From Microbacterium azadirachtae (GTDB taxonomy: Bacteria; Actinomycetota; Actinomycetes; Actinomycetales; Microbacteriaceae), in the NCBI RefSeq assembly GCF_000956545.1, contig NZ_JYIT01000054.1, forward strand, positions 1-40,180: a DNA stretch of 40,180 nucleotides, read 5' to 3'. Below the pieces are notes generated by a model. It was given only the letters and a program-made list of their open reading frames with translations. It was not told the DNA's origin and did no database searches. A program made the position numbers and the translations under genes. Below, piece after piece: positions 24,561 to 33,480 of the stretch; positions within the stretch are counted from its first letter, which is position 1; each line of letters starts with the position of its first letter.

Positions 24561-25388
24561 TCAGGCCCGCGGGCGGGTGCCGTACCCGAGCCGGCGCTGC
24601 AGCTGGCGCGCGGTCTCGGTGACGGCTTCCACGATCGTCGTCTCGTCGACCGGAGCGTCCTCCGCCCAGGTCATGGCGACCGCCGCCACGGGCCAGTCGA
24701 CGTGGTCGCGCACGGCGATGCCGACGGAGCGGAAGCCGGTCGTGACTTCGCCGTCCTCTCGGGCGACGCCCTGCCGCCGCACCTCGCGCAGCAGCTCGTT
24801 GAGCTCGCGCGGCCGGGCGGGCCCGCCTCCCGTGCGCTGCGCGAACGCCGCGGCGTCGGGATACAGCGCGCGCACCTGCTCGCGGGGGAGCGCGGCGAGC
24901 ATCGCCCGGCCGGTCGCGGTGAGGTGGGCCGGAAGCCGCACGCCCACGTCGGTGATCAGTGCGGGGCGGCGCAGCGCGCGCTCCTCGACGATGTAGAGCA
25001 CGTCGCGCCCGGTCATCACGGCGAGGTGCGCGCTCTCCCCGAGACGGTCGGCGAGGGCGGCCAGCAGCGGCCGGCCGAGGCGCGCGAGCGGCTCCTGCCG
25101 CGAGTACCCTCCGGCCAGCTCGAACGCGCTCGTGCCGAGACCCCAGCGGCGCTCCTGCGGGAGGTGCACCACGAAGCCGTGCGCCTCGAGCGTGGCGAGC
25201 AGGTGGTACACGGTCGAACGGGGGATCTCGAGCTCCCGCGCGAGCGCCGAGGCCGCGACGGGCCCGGCGCGGCGGGCGAGGAAGCGCAGGATCCGCAGCG
25301 TGTGGTCGGCGGCGGGCACCTGCGGCCGGTCGTCGCCCGCGCCCGGACGCGCGACGAGACGGGAGTCGGCGTCGCGGTCGGGGCTCAC
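24561..25388 (-). CDS. IclR-family transcriptional regulator
   Basis: A 275-residue regulator. Residues about 25-85 form the IclR winged helix (LRILRFLARRAGPVAASALARELEIPRSTVYHLLATLEAHGFV). The remainder is the IclR effector domain (HLAVMTGRDVLYIVEE, LTATGRAMLAAL, GFRSVGIAVRDHVDWPVAAVAM). GTG at 25388 is preferred: GATCCT precedes it by six bases and the long open frame upstream is antisense or out of frame with the DUF917 and PucR genes. It closes the minus-strand hydantoin-type block and may regulate it, or the divergent hut operon. Confidence 0.88.
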   Translation of the reverse strand: MSPDRDADSRLVARPGAGDDRPQVPAADHTLRILRFLARRAGPVAASALARELEIPRSTVYHLLATLEAHGFVVHLPQERRWGLGTSAFELAGGYSRQEPLARLGRPLLAALADRLGESAHLAVMTGRDVLYIVEERALRRPALITDVGVRLPAHLTATGRAMLAALPREQVRALYPDAAAFAQRTGGGPARPRELNELLREVRRQGVAREDGEVTTGFRSVGIAVRDHVDWPVAAVAMTWAEDAPVDETTIVEAVTETARQLQRRLGYGTRPRA

Positions 25389-25453
25389 GCACCCAGGATC
25401 CCACGCCTCGGACGGCGACGGGAGCTGTCGTCTGCGGTCGCGCCCGTGCCGGC

Positions 25454-26968
25454 TCAGCGGTCGCGCACCGCGCGACAGGCCAGGTGCACGGCCAGGCGCG
25501 TCTCGGGGTCGGAGAGATCGAGCCCGAGCAGCTCCTGCACCCGGCGGATCCGGAGCGCGACCGTGTTGCGATGCAGGTTCAGTGCCTGCGCGGTCGCCAC
25601 GAGGCTCGACTCGTGATCGAGGTAGGCGGAGAGCGTGGGCCGCAGATCCGGACCCGCGTCGTCCAGGGGCGCGAGCAAGGAAGCCGCGGCCGGCACGAAC
25701 GTGTCGTTGCCGGTCCAGGCCAGCAGCAGCTGCTCGAGTCCCAGGCTGTCGACCCGCACGAACCAGCCCGTGGCCGACCGGGAGGCCGCGATGCGCGCCG
25801 CGTCCGCCGCCTCGTCGAGCGTCGTGGCGAGCCCCTGCGGGCCGCGCTGCAGCGACCCCACCCCGGTGGCGACGGCGAACGACCGGGCGACCTCCCCGTG
25901 CAGCGCACGCAGGCCCTGCACGTGGCCCTCGATCGCCGCCGGCGCGGGAGTCGCGGAGAAGGCCAGCCAGCCGCTCACGCCGCGCCCCGCCGTGGTGACG
26001 TGCGCCTCGGCCCCGATCCCTGCGAGCCCGGCGCGCACTGCCCTCAGCAGCCGCAGCGGATCGAGCCGGCCCCGCCCGATCATCCGGAAGCCGAGATGGT
26101 GCCCTGCGGTGCGCCAGCCGCGCTCGGCCATGCGGCGTTCGACGTCGTCGTCGGCGAGTCCTCGCGCGTCCACGAAGTCGCGCAGCAGCGCGGAGGACGC
26201 GGACACGTCGTTGACCTCCGCGACCTCGTCGATGAGGATCCGCGCGGCGATCGCCGGCATCGCCACCTCCGCCGCGACGGACAGCGACGCGAGCTGGCTC
26301 TCGCCCAGACCCTCGCCGAACACCACCAGGCGCAGCCCGGGCCGGCTCGGACTGTCCACGCGCACGGAGGCGGCCGCCTGCCCGTCGGTGCGCGCGAAGT
26401 CGACCCAGGGACGGAAGTCGATCGCCGGCAGGAGCCCCGGATCCAGTTCCCCTCCGGCCTGGTGCAGGATCTCGGTCTCGTCCACCAGGGCGAGCGCGTA
26501 GCCCAGGTTCGCCGAGACCTGACGCAGCAGATCGGGCAGGTCCCGCGCGGTGTACTCGAAGGACTGTGCGACCTTGCGCACGTGCGCGAGCGTCAGCGCG
26601 TCCTGCGCCTGCAGGAGCATCCAGCAGGCCCGGGCGAGCGGGATCGGCTTCTCCACGTCCAGCACGCAGATGCCCAGCCGCTCCGCGAGGCGCTGCGCTC
26701 CCGGGTCGAAGCCGGCGGCTCCCGGCATCGCCACGCCGCGGTAGCCGCGCTCGTGGATGCGCCGCAGCAGCGCGTCCTGCTGCCAGGGCGTCGTCGGAGC
26801 CGCCGACATCAGCACCGCCAGCGTCGCCACGGTGCGGGGGAGCAGATCGCTCTCGGACGACTCCACGACGACGTCGTCCCAGGCGGCCGACGCCGGTCCG
26901 GCGATGCGGCGCAGGCCCCCGGTGTCCGGGTGCGCCTGAAGCCCCGCGAGGGAGAGCCGAGCGCTCAT
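25454..26968 (-). CDS. PucR-family transcriptional regulator
   Basis: A 504-residue protein. Residues about 15-120 form a PucR-like N-terminal domain (DVVVESSESDLLPRTVATLAVL). The C-terminal about 60 residues are the PucR helix-turn-helix (ALNLHRNTVALRIRRVQELLGLDL) followed by RLAVHLACRAV. PucR proteins activate purine and other N-compound catabolism genes. The ATG overlaps the stop of the third DUF917 gene (ATGA), so regulator and DUF917 are co-translated, which suggests that the regulator senses a compound handled by the block. Confidence 0.85.
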   Translation of the reverse strand: MSARLSLAGLQAHPDTGGLRRIAGPASAAWDDVVVESSESDLLPRTVATLAVLMSAAPTTPWQQDALLRRIHERGYRGVAMPGAAGFDPGAQRLAERLGICVLDVEKPIPLARACWMLLQAQDALTLAHVRKVAQSFEYTARDLPDLLRQVSANLGYALALVDETEILHQAGGELDPGLLPAIDFRPWVDFARTDGQAAASVRVDSPSRPGLRLVVFGEGLGESQLASLSVAAEVAMPAIAARILIDEVAEVNDVSASSALLRDFVDARGLADDDVERRMAERGWRTAGHHLGFRMIGRGRLDPLRLLRAVRAGLAGIGAEAHVTTAGRGVSGWLAFSATPAPAAIEGHVQGLRALHGEVARSFAVATGVGSLQRGPQGLATTLDEAADAARIAASRSATGWFVRVDSLGLEQLLLAWTGNDTFVPAAASLLAPLDDAGPDLRPTLSAYLDHESSLVATAQALNLHRNTVALRIRRVQELLGLDLSDPETRLAVHLACRAVRDR

Positions 26969-27999
26969 GCGGCGTCCAGCTCGCGCAGGCCGTACGTGGA
27001 GGGCAGCACCCGGCGCAGGCGCTCCGGCCGCTGCAGCCACCAGTCCGGCGCGGGCAGCGACAACACGGCGACGCGCCGTCCCGGCGTGAGATCGGTGACC
27101 TGGAGGATCTCGCGCGACACCGTGTCCAGCACGACGATGATCGCCGGCGCGGAGGCGAGCAGCGCGCCGTCCCGCAGCACCGCCAGCGTCTCCGATCGGG
27201 TGACGACCCGGTCGACCGAGCCGTCCGGGCCCGTGATCTCGACGGTCTGGACGTGCGGATCCGAGGCGTACGGGGCGATCCGGTCGATCCTTCCCTCCGT
27301 GAGCAGACGCGCTCCCAGCGCCGCGGCCAGGGTGGGCATCGGCGCGGCGAGGGCGCCGACGAAGGCGCGGCCGAGCTCGAGCGCGCGACGCTGATGCCCC
27401 GGGATCGCGTGTTCGCGCAGGTCTCCGACCGTGAAGCCGGCGAGCACCGCGGCACCGGTCCCTCCCGCCTGGATGATGGCCGAGCGGATGATCCGTTCGG
27501 CGTCGACGGCCCGGTCCGTCTCCACGAGCGCGACACCGCCGGCGCCGCTGTCGCACGTGAAGACCAGCCCCGGCACGCCGTCGACGAACAGCGACATCTG
27601 GTCGAGCTCCGGCACGGCGCGGCCCGTGCAGTCCGCGTCCACGATGGTGCGCTCGCCGGCGAACAGCAGCGGGACGAGGCTGTTCATCCCGCCGCCCTCG
27701 ATCGAGCACACCGCCGGGATCCGATGTCCCAGCCAGCGCTCCGCCGCGGCCACGAGCGGGGCGAACGGGGCGAGGCCCGGCATGCGCTCCCCGAGCAGGA
27801 TCGTCGATCCCACGAAGGCCGCCCCGAAGCAGGGCGTCGCAGGATCCAGATCCTCCACGGACTCCAGCCGGCGCTCGCCGCGACCGTCGCCGGCCAGCAT
27901 GAGCTCGACCATCGTCGTCGCGCCCCCGCCGCCCGAGCCGAGCAGCGCGCACCCGCGCGCGAGCGCCGTCACGTCCTCGGGTCGCATTCGCCACGCCAT
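26965..27999 (-). CDS. DUF917 protein 3 (S-methyl-thiohydantoin desulfurase-like, divergent)
   Basis: A 344-residue member of the DUF917 family, which has since been tied to S-methyl-thiohydantoin desulfuration in some members. It has the Gly-rich start ALLGSGGGGATTMVEL, but the DPYIG that follows the glycines in its two paralogues is replaced by ATTMV. Other family blocks are SIEGGGMNSLVPLL, IVDADCTGRAVPEL and the C-terminal LTPGRRVAVLSLPAP. It starts at ATG 27999 from its own leaderless promoter, after the terminator of the preceding operon, and is coupled to PucR. Function may differ from paralogues 1 and 2. Confidence 0.8.
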   Translation of the reverse strand: MAWRMRPEDVTALARGCALLGSGGGGATTMVELMLAGDGRGERRLESVEDLDPATPCFGAAFVGSTILLGERMPGLAPFAPLVAAAERWLGHRIPAVCSIEGGGMNSLVPLLFAGERTIVDADCTGRAVPELDQMSLFVDGVPGLVFTCDSGAGGVALVETDRAVDAERIIRSAIIQAGGTGAAVLAGFTVGDLREHAIPGHQRRALELGRAFVGALAAPMPTLAAALGARLLTEGRIDRIAPYASDPHVQTVEITGPDGSVDRVVTRSETLAVLRDGALLASAPAIIVVLDTVSREILQVTDLTPGRRVAVLSLPAPDWWLQRPERLRRVLPSTYGLRELDAA

Positions 28000-28005
28000 C
28001 GTCCC

Positions 28006-28011
28006 AGCGTA
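28006..28011 (-). promoter_or_regulatory. -10 hexamer TACGCT, leaderless promoter
   Basis: TACGCT on the minus strand, six bases, then ATG at 27999. It gives the DUF917-3/PucR pair its own promoter. Confidence 0.6.
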
Positions 28012-28021
28012 GGAGGTCGGG

Positions 28022-28048
28022 GCGCCGTCGGGCCGACGGTGACGGCGC
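28022..28048. terminator. Hairpin after DUF917 protein 2
   Basis: Arms GCGCCGTC (28022-28029) and GACGGCGC (28041-28048), with an alternative CCGTCGG/CCGACGG pairing inside. It lies just after the DUF917-2 stop on the minus strand and before the next promoter. Confidence 0.55.
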
Positions 28049-28052
28049 GCGC

Positions 28053-29147
28053 TCAGGATGCGGGGCGCTCGACGGGCAGGAACGCCTCGTCGAGACCGAA
28101 GGCGGCCGGCCCGAACGCCTCCAGCGCGGCGGGGGTGCGCATCATCTCCGGCGTGGAGATGCCGAGCACCCGCACGCGCTGGCCGTAGCGCAGGCCCTCG
28201 GTCGTGATGGGCTCCGCGGTCTCGTGGTCGACGACGCAGATCAGATCCGGCACGATCGCGACCAGCGCGCCGTCTCGGTGCGCGGTGAGGTTCTCGTTCT
28301 GGAACCGGATCTCGAACGTCCCGTCCCCGTCGAGCGGCGCGATCACCGCGCGGCCCTTCGCGAAGCCCTCGGTCGTGCGCCGCTCGACGTCGACGACCTT
28401 GCCCGTGCACAGCTCGCGGACGTGCGGGTACAGGGTCGTGGAGAGCACGTCGGCGATCGCGGCGAACGGGGAGCGGTGCTGCTCGCGCGCCTCGCGGATC
28501 GCCCGGCCGAGGGCGAGCGCCATCGAGATCGTGCGCGGCACCGCGGTGCGCCGCACGTCGGCGCCCGTCATCGCGTACTCCGCGATGTGCCCGACCCCGC
28601 CGAGGCGGATCGTCACGGCCCGGGCCAGCCACTCCATCTGCCGGTCGTCGTCGCCCGTGTCGATGAGCACGGTCTCGCCGCGCTCTCCGGCGAGGGCGAG
28701 CGGCGAGCCGTGCACGCCGTACACCGCGAAGGTCTCCATCGACAGCTCAGGGAACGCCCGGCCCATGCCGTCGGCGTCCACGACCGGCAGCCCCGTCTCC
28801 GCGGCGACGACGAGCGGGATCATTGAGTTGATGCCGCCGCACTCGATCGGCATGGTCGCATCCGCCATGCGGCCCAGGTGCGCCTCCAGGGCGCGCAGCG
28901 CCTGGGTGGGCTCGGTCCCGGCCGGGATCTTCTCGACCATCACGGTCGGCGCGCCCATCTGCGCCGTCGGGATCACGAACAGATCGTCCGCGAGCTCGTC
29001 CGGATCCAGGATGGTGATCGACCCCTCGCCGAGCACGCGCTCGACGAGCTTGCTGCCGATGTACGGGTCGCCGCCGCCTCCTGTGCCCAGCAGCGTGGCG
29101 CCGCGGGCGAGGTCGGGGAGGTCGGCCGCGGTGAGGATCCAGCTCAC
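28053..29147 (-). CDS. DUF917 protein 2 (S-methyl-thiohydantoin desulfurase-like)
   Basis: A 364-residue DUF917 protein. The N-terminal motif is LLGTGGGGDPYIGS, followed by MGAPTVMVEKIP, CGGINSMIPL and VVDADGMGRAFPEL. The C-terminal part holds KVVDVERRTTEGFAKG, RFQNENLTA and GLRYGQRVRVLG, also found in paralogue 1. The GTG at 29147 overlaps the stop of paralogue 1 and follows GAGGAGG, so the two are translationally coupled. Two similar but distinct coupled copies suggest a hetero-oligomer or two related substrates. Cytoplasmic, no signal peptide. Confidence 0.83.
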   Translation of the reverse strand: MSWILTAADLPDLARGATLLGTGGGGDPYIGSKLVERVLGEGSITILDPDELADDLFVIPTAQMGAPTVMVEKIPAGTEPTQALRALEAHLGRMADATMPIECGGINSMIPLVVAAETGLPVVDADGMGRAFPELSMETFAVYGVHGSPLALAGERGETVLIDTGDDDRQMEWLARAVTIRLGGVGHIAEYAMTGADVRRTAVPRTISMALALGRAIREAREQHRSPFAAIADVLSTTLYPHVRELCTGKVVDVERRTTEGFAKGRAVIAPLDGDGTFEIRFQNENLTAHRDGALVAIVPDLICVVDHETAEPITTEGLRYGQRVRVLGISTPEMMRTPAALEAFGPAAFGLDEAFLPVERPAS

Positions 29148-30271
29148 TTCGCCTCCTCTGCGGCCGCGATGCCCGACACCGTTCCCGTCGACACCGCCCC
29201 CGTCGACACCGTCCCGTCGAAGCGGTGCGCGGGAAGGTCGTAGCCGAAGTAGCCGGGCCCCACCATCGCGAGCGCCTCGGGGCAGTGCCAGCGCTCGTCG
29301 GCCGGCGCAGCCAGCACGCGCACGCGCTGGCCGTAGCGCAGCCCCTCGGTGGTGACGGGCTCCCCGGTCTCGCCCTCGACGACCATGATCAGGTCGGGGG
29401 TCGTGGCGAGGATCCGCCCGTCGGCCTCCGCGACGAGATGCTCGTTCTGGAACTGCAGTGTGAGGACGGTTCCGCCCTCGCCCTCGATCCGGGCGCGACC
29501 GCGCGCGAAGCCCGTGGTGGTCGCGCGCTGCACGTCCACCACCTTGCCGTCGAACAGCTCGCGGCCGTCGAGCAGCGCCACGGCGGCCGTGACGGGATCC
29601 GTCTTGCCCTCGCGGGCGTCGGCGATCGCGCGGCCGACCGTGATGCACCGCGACAGGGACCCGCCGACGAGGCCGGCGCGCGCCTGCGCACCGGTCATCG
29701 AGAAGCCCGCGATCATCGTGGAGCAGCCCATCTCGACCGTGGCCACGCGGGCGATCCGCTCGGTCCAGCTGTTGTCGATCGTCTGCAGCACGGCGACGTT
29801 GCCCTTCTCGTCGCTCAGGGCGAGCGGGGAGGCGGTCACGCCGATGAGGGTCGGCAGCACCATCTGCAGCTCGGGGAAGGCGCGCCCCATGCCGTCCGCG
29901 TCGATGAGCGGCAGGCCCAGTGCGGCCGCCGCGGCCACGGGGATCGTGGAGTTGACCCCGCCGACCTCCGCGCACGCGATGTGCGTCACGGGGCGTCCCA
30001 GGTGCGCGCCGAGGGCGCGCACGGGCTCGATGACCTCGTCCAGGCTCGGGAGCTTCTCGACCATGACGGTGGGCGCTCCCATCATGGCGACGAACAGCAC
30101 GTGCGCGTCGTCGGGCAGCTCGGAGAGGTCGAGCACCGCGACGGGGCCGTCCGCGAGCGCCTGCCGGGCGAGCAGGGATCCGATGTACGGGTCGCCGCCG
30201 CCGCCGGTGCCGAACAGCGCGGCGCCGCGGGCGAGGTCCTCGACCTGCGCCGTGTCGATCTGCCAGCCCAT
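29144..30271 (-). CDS. DUF917 protein 1 (S-methyl-thiohydantoin desulfurase-like)
   Basis: A 375-residue DUF917 protein with ALFGTGGGGDPYIGS, MMGAPTVMVEKLP, EVGGVNSTIPV, LIDADGMGRAFPEL, KVVDVQRATTTGFARG and GLRYGQRVRVLA. It starts one base after the HyuA-like stop. The extreme C-terminus contains a short tandem repeat (a 15-base unit about three times at 29175-29218, read as repeats of S-T-G-x-V), beyond the end of paralogue 2 and probably recent slippage. By family it would act on thiohydantoin-like or related cyclic substrates next to the HyuA-like protein. Confidence 0.83.
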   Translation of the reverse strand: MGWQIDTAQVEDLARGAALFGTGGGGDPYIGSLLARQALADGPVAVLDLSELPDDAHVLFVAMMGAPTVMVEKLPSLDEVIEPVRALGAHLGRPVTHIACAEVGGVNSTIPVAAAAALGLPLIDADGMGRAFPELQMVLPTLIGVTASPLALSDEKGNVAVLQTIDNSWTERIARVATVEMGCSTMIAGFSMTGAQARAGLVGGSLSRCITVGRAIADAREGKTDPVTAAVALLDGRELFDGKVVDVQRATTTGFARGRARIEGEGGTVLTLQFQNEHLVAEADGRILATTPDLIMVVEGETGEPVTTEGLRYGQRVRVLAAPADERWHCPEALAMVGPGYFGYDLPAHRFDGTVSTGAVSTGTVSGIAAAEEAK

Positions 30272-30272
30272 C

Positions 30273-31820
30273 TCAGGCCCCCATGTCCAGGTCGCCGACC
30301 GCCTTCGCGCGGATGCGCGTCGCATTGCCGGGCAGATAGGGGATCGGCACCTCGTCGAAGTCGATGATCGACACCGTGGAGGGCCGGGCGCCCGCGGCGA
30401 TGGCCTTGTCGACGGCCTCGGCGCGGATGGCCGCGATGGTCTCGTCGCGCTCGCCGGGGGCGATCGCATAGACCTTGTCGATCTCGCCGCCGACCTGGGC
30501 GATCGAGGCGCCGATCGCGTTGGCGACGGCGTAGTTCTCCGGGCGGTGCACCGTGCCGAACAGCGGGAGCTCGTCCGGCAGCAGGATGGATCCGCCGCCC
30601 ACGGCGACGACCGCGATCGGATCGGGTGACGTGCGCATGCGGTCAACGGCCTCCGAGACGCGCTCCGCGATGCGGTCGAGCACGCGCGCGACGAAGGCGG
30701 GATCCAGGTGCGCGACCTTCGACGGGTCGCCGACCTCGGCGCGCCCTGCGGCGACGGCGATGTCGGTCGCGGTCAGCGTGGATCCGCCGAACACGAGGGC
30801 CTCGGTGGTGAGCCGGTAGCCCACCGACGCGGGCCCCACCTCGGCGGTCTCGGGATCCACGATGCTGCCGCCGCCGATGCCGAGGGAGAGCACGTCGGGC
30901 ATCCGGAAGTTCGTGCGGATCCCGGCCACCTTCACCTCGTTCGCGGTCTCGCGCGGGAACCCGTTGACCAGCAGGCCGATGTCGGCGGTCGTCCCGCCCA
31001 CGTCGATCACGGCGCAGTCCTGCAGTCCGCTCGTCGCGGCCGCCCCGCGCATGGAGTTGGTCGGGCCGGAGGCGAAGGTCGCCACGGGGTAGCGGCGCAC
31101 GTAGTCCTCGTCCATGAGGGTTCCGTCGTTCTGGCTGAGGAAGATCGGGGCCTCGATGCCGTGCGCGCGCACCGCGGCGGTGAGGCCGTCGACGATCTCG
31201 GACGCGAGCTCGCGCAGGGCGGCGTTGATGATGGTGGCGTTCTCGCGCTCGAGGATCCCGATCCGCCCGATCTCGTGCGAGAGCGAGATCGCGACCTCGG
31301 GGCCGAGCACGTCGCCGACGATCTCGGCCGCACGCACCTCGAGGTCGTGGTTCACGGGGCTGAACACGGAGGAGATCGCGACCGAGCGGATCCCGTGCGC
31401 CTTCATGTCCTCCGCCGCGGCGCGCAGCTCGTCGGGGTCGAGGGGCGAGATGGGGCGGCCGTCGAACTCGTACCCGCCGTGGGCGAGGTAGCTGCGCGCC
31501 TGGGCCGCCTCGACGAGCACCTCGGGCCAGTCGACGAGCGGGGGCAGCGCGCGGGTCGCGGGGAGGCCGAGGCGCAGCGCCGCGGTCGGGGCGAGCCGGC
31601 TCGCCTGCACGAGCGCGTTGATGAAGTGCGTGGTGCCGATCATCACGGCGTCGACGTCGGACCCCTCGAACGGGTGCCGGGCGCGCAGATCCTCGATCGC
31701 CTGCACGATCCCGCTGGTCACGTCCGCGGTGGTGGAGTGCTTGACCCCGGCCAGGGTGCGGGTGCCGTCCATGAGGACGGCGTCGGTGTTGGTGCCGCCG
31801 ACGTCGATGCCGATGTGCAT
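30273..31820 (-). CDS. Hydantoinase/oxoprolinase A-type (HyuA-like) protein
   Basis: A 515-residue protein of the ATP-dependent hydantoinase/oxoprolinase family, single-subunit short type. The N-terminal actin-like phosphate loop is GIDVGGTNTDAVLMDG (residues 4-19). The second is IDVGGTTADIGLLVNG near residue 270. LSLGIGGGSIVDP follows. Members open five-membered cyclic amides such as hydantoins or 5-oxoproline at the cost of ATP. No HyuB gene is present; the following DUF917 pair is the usual partner in such short clusters. ATG at 31820; 83 bases separate it from the permease gene, with a strong hairpin between. Confidence 0.87.
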   Translation of the reverse strand: MHIGIDVGGTNTDAVLMDGTRTLAGVKHSTTADVTSGIVQAIEDLRARHPFEGSDVDAVMIGTTHFINALVQASRLAPTAALRLGLPATRALPPLVDWPEVLVEAAQARSYLAHGGYEFDGRPISPLDPDELRAAAEDMKAHGIRSVAISSVFSPVNHDLEVRAAEIVGDVLGPEVAISLSHEIGRIGILERENATIINAALRELASEIVDGLTAAVRAHGIEAPIFLSQNDGTLMDEDYVRRYPVATFASGPTNSMRGAAATSGLQDCAVIDVGGTTADIGLLVNGFPRETANEVKVAGIRTNFRMPDVLSLGIGGGSIVDPETAEVGPASVGYRLTTEALVFGGSTLTATDIAVAAGRAEVGDPSKVAHLDPAFVARVLDRIAERVSEAVDRMRTSPDPIAVVAVGGGSILLPDELPLFGTVHRPENYAVANAIGASIAQVGGEIDKVYAIAPGERDETIAAIRAEAVDKAIAAGARPSTVSIIDFDEVPIPYLPGNATRIRAKAVGDLDMGA

Positions 31821-31855
31821 GGTTCTCGCTTTCTCGGAGGGACTGGAGGATGGTC

Positions 31856-31894
31856 CCGTCGCGGGGCGTCGGAAGGCGCCGCACCCCGCGACGG
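31856..31894. other. Intercistronic hairpin between permease and HyuA-like gene
   Basis: Perfect 11-bp arms, CCGTCGCGGGG (31856-31866) and CCCCGCGACGG (31884-31894), with a 17-base loop. It may reduce readthrough or stabilise the permease message so that enzyme and transporter levels differ. Confidence 0.55.
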
Positions 31895-31903
31895 AGTCGG
31901 TGG

Positions 31904-33238
31904 TCAGGCGGCCGCGGTCTCCGCGGGGTCGGCCTGGCGGGTGGGGACGCTGCCCACACCGCGGACGAGGCCGAGCTTGCCCGCCGCGATGTAGAGCGCC
32001 ATCGAGAGGAACAGGCTGATGAGCGAGGGGATGCCCCACGTCACGAAGTAGCCGACGAGCGCGGAGATCAGCCAGATCACGATCGTGGCGGGCACGATCC
32101 GCGGCGCGGCGGCCGGAAGCACGCCCGCCTCGCGACTCTCGTCGAGCTCTCCGCGCCAGCGGCGGACCACGAAGTACTCGGCGACCATGATGCCCGCGAT
32201 CGGCGGGAACGCGACGCTCAGCACGATGAGGAACTCGGTGAACTGCCCCAGGATCCCCGCGGCGGCGAGCACGGAGCCGACGATGCCGAGGACGATCGTG
32301 GTGGTGACGCGGTGCAGGTTCTTCCCGAACGTCGTGGAGATGAAGTTCACCAGTCCCAGCGTCGAGGAGTACAGGTTCCAGTCGTTGATCTTCAGCGTGC
32401 CGGTGATGACGATGATGAGGCCGATGAGTCCCACCGAGCTGGTCACGATCGCGACGATGTCGCCCGACTTGGCGGCGTGCGCGAGGAGCACGCCGGCCAG
32501 GCCGATCACGAACTCGCCGAGCGTGACGCCCACCACGGTCTGCTTCACGACGTCGGCGCGCGAGCGGTTGAAGCGGGTCATGTCGCCGGTGATGATGGCG
32601 CCCACGATGAGGCCGCCGGCGACGATCCCCGTGCCCGCCCAGACGCTGATGTGCGGGCCGGGAGCGGGGCTGGACAGCAGCGCGCCCAGGTCGTGGCGGC
32701 TGAGCTCGGAGACCACCGACCAGCCCACGAGCACGAGGAACAGCGGCACGGTGATGTTCGCGAGCCACTGCATGCCGAGGAAGCCGAAGGCGACGATCGC
32801 CGTGACGGCCAGGCCGAACAGCAGGCTCCACGTCCAGGTCGGCAGGACGCCGGGCATGAGCGCGTCGAGCGACTGCGCCGAGATGGCGGACTGGATCCCG
32901 AACCAGCCGATGAGGCTGATGCCGATCGCGAGGCCGACCAGCGAGGCGCCGATCTCGCCGAAGCCGGTCCAGCGGGCGAGCAGGGCGGTGTTCAGGCCCT
33001 CGCGCTGGCCGATGAAGCCGACGATGCACATGATCACCTCGAGGATCAAGGATCCGAGGAGGAAGGCGAGCGCCGCCTCGCCGAACGTCATGCCGTAGCC
33101 GAGTGTCGCGCCGAGCAGGAACTGGGAGAGCGCCGAGACCTGGCCGAAGCGCTGCACGGCGATGCCGAACCAGGGCTTTCGCGCTTCGGGGGTCACGCGG
33201 GAGAGGGCGAAGTCGTCATGCGTGGCGATGGGGGCCAT
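31904..33238 (-). CDS. NCS1-family permease (cytosine/hydantoin-permease-like)
   Basis: A 444-residue transporter with about 12 spans of the CodB branch of NCS1. N-terminal RVTPEARKPWFGIAVQRFGQVSALSQFLLGATLGYGM and the span 6 GDMTRFNRSRADV are typical. As first gene of the operon it should import the substrate of the HyuA and DUF917 proteins. The hydantoin carrier Mhp1 of Microbacterium is an NCS1 protein, which supports a hydantoin-like cargo, but specificity cannot be read from sequence. ATG at 33238 is chosen with GAAGGA upstream; the earlier ATG at 33340 would cover the promoter. Confidence 0.85.
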   Translation of the reverse strand: MAPIATHDDFALSRVTPEARKPWFGIAVQRFGQVSALSQFLLGATLGYGMTFGEAALAFLLGSLILEVIMCIVGFIGQREGLNTALLARWTGFGEIGASLVGLAIGISLIGWFGIQSAISAQSLDALMPGVLPTWTWSLLFGLAVTAIVAFGFLGMQWLANITVPLFLVLVGWSVVSELSRHDLGALLSSPAPGPHISVWAGTGIVAGGLIVGAIITGDMTRFNRSRADVVKQTVVGVTLGEFVIGLAGVLLAHAAKSGDIVAIVTSSVGLIGLIIVITGTLKINDWNLYSSTLGLVNFISTTFGKNLHRVTTTIVLGIVGSVLAAAGILGQFTEFLIVLSVAFPPIAGIMVAEYFVVRRWRGELDESREAGVLPAAAPRIVPATIVIWLISALVGYFVTWGIPSLISLFLSMALYIAAGKLGLVRGVGSVPTRQADPAETAAA

Positions 33239-33272
33239 GGTCGTTTCCTTCGGGCGGGGAATGGTTGCGCCC

Positions 33273-33278
33273 ACGCTA
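33273..33278 (-). promoter_or_regulatory. -10 hexamer TAGCGT of the permease operon
   Basis: TAGCGT on the minus strand predicts a start near 33266 and a 28-base leader containing the GAAGGA ribosome site of the permease. Confidence 0.5.
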
Positions 33279-33302
33279 GTTCCGCGCCTGACGGCACACC
33301 AT

Positions 33303-33345
33303 GTGCGATCTGCACGAATATCGCCGGTCTCTGGACGCATCGCAC
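33303..33345. promoter_or_regulatory. Candidate operator pair in the hut/permease divergent region
   Basis: GTGCGATCTGCAC (33303-33315) is a near-dyad, and an inverted ATCGCAC follows at 33339-33345. The 11 bases CGATCTGCACG (33306-33316) and nine bases ACGCATCGC (33335-33343) both recur in the repeat after hutI (38063-38141). One regulator may bind at both ends of the hut operon. The rest of the 240-base region holds no gene I can support. Confidence 0.45.
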
Positions 33346-33480
33346 AATCAGAGGCGACGGCGATGTCGGGGTGTGCGCGGTCCTCGCCTTCTCCGCGCGG
33401 TATGCCGAATGTCTGGGATCGCAGACAGGCGATGCCAGATCGCCCTCGGCCGGACGGGGGAGAAGGTGTGGAATCGTCTC

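Noticed and set aside
29175..29218. Tandem 15-base repeat (about three copies) that might be a CRISPR-like or VNTR locus
   Set aside because: Too short and lies inside the end of a DUF917 gene, keeping the frame; probably simple slippage.
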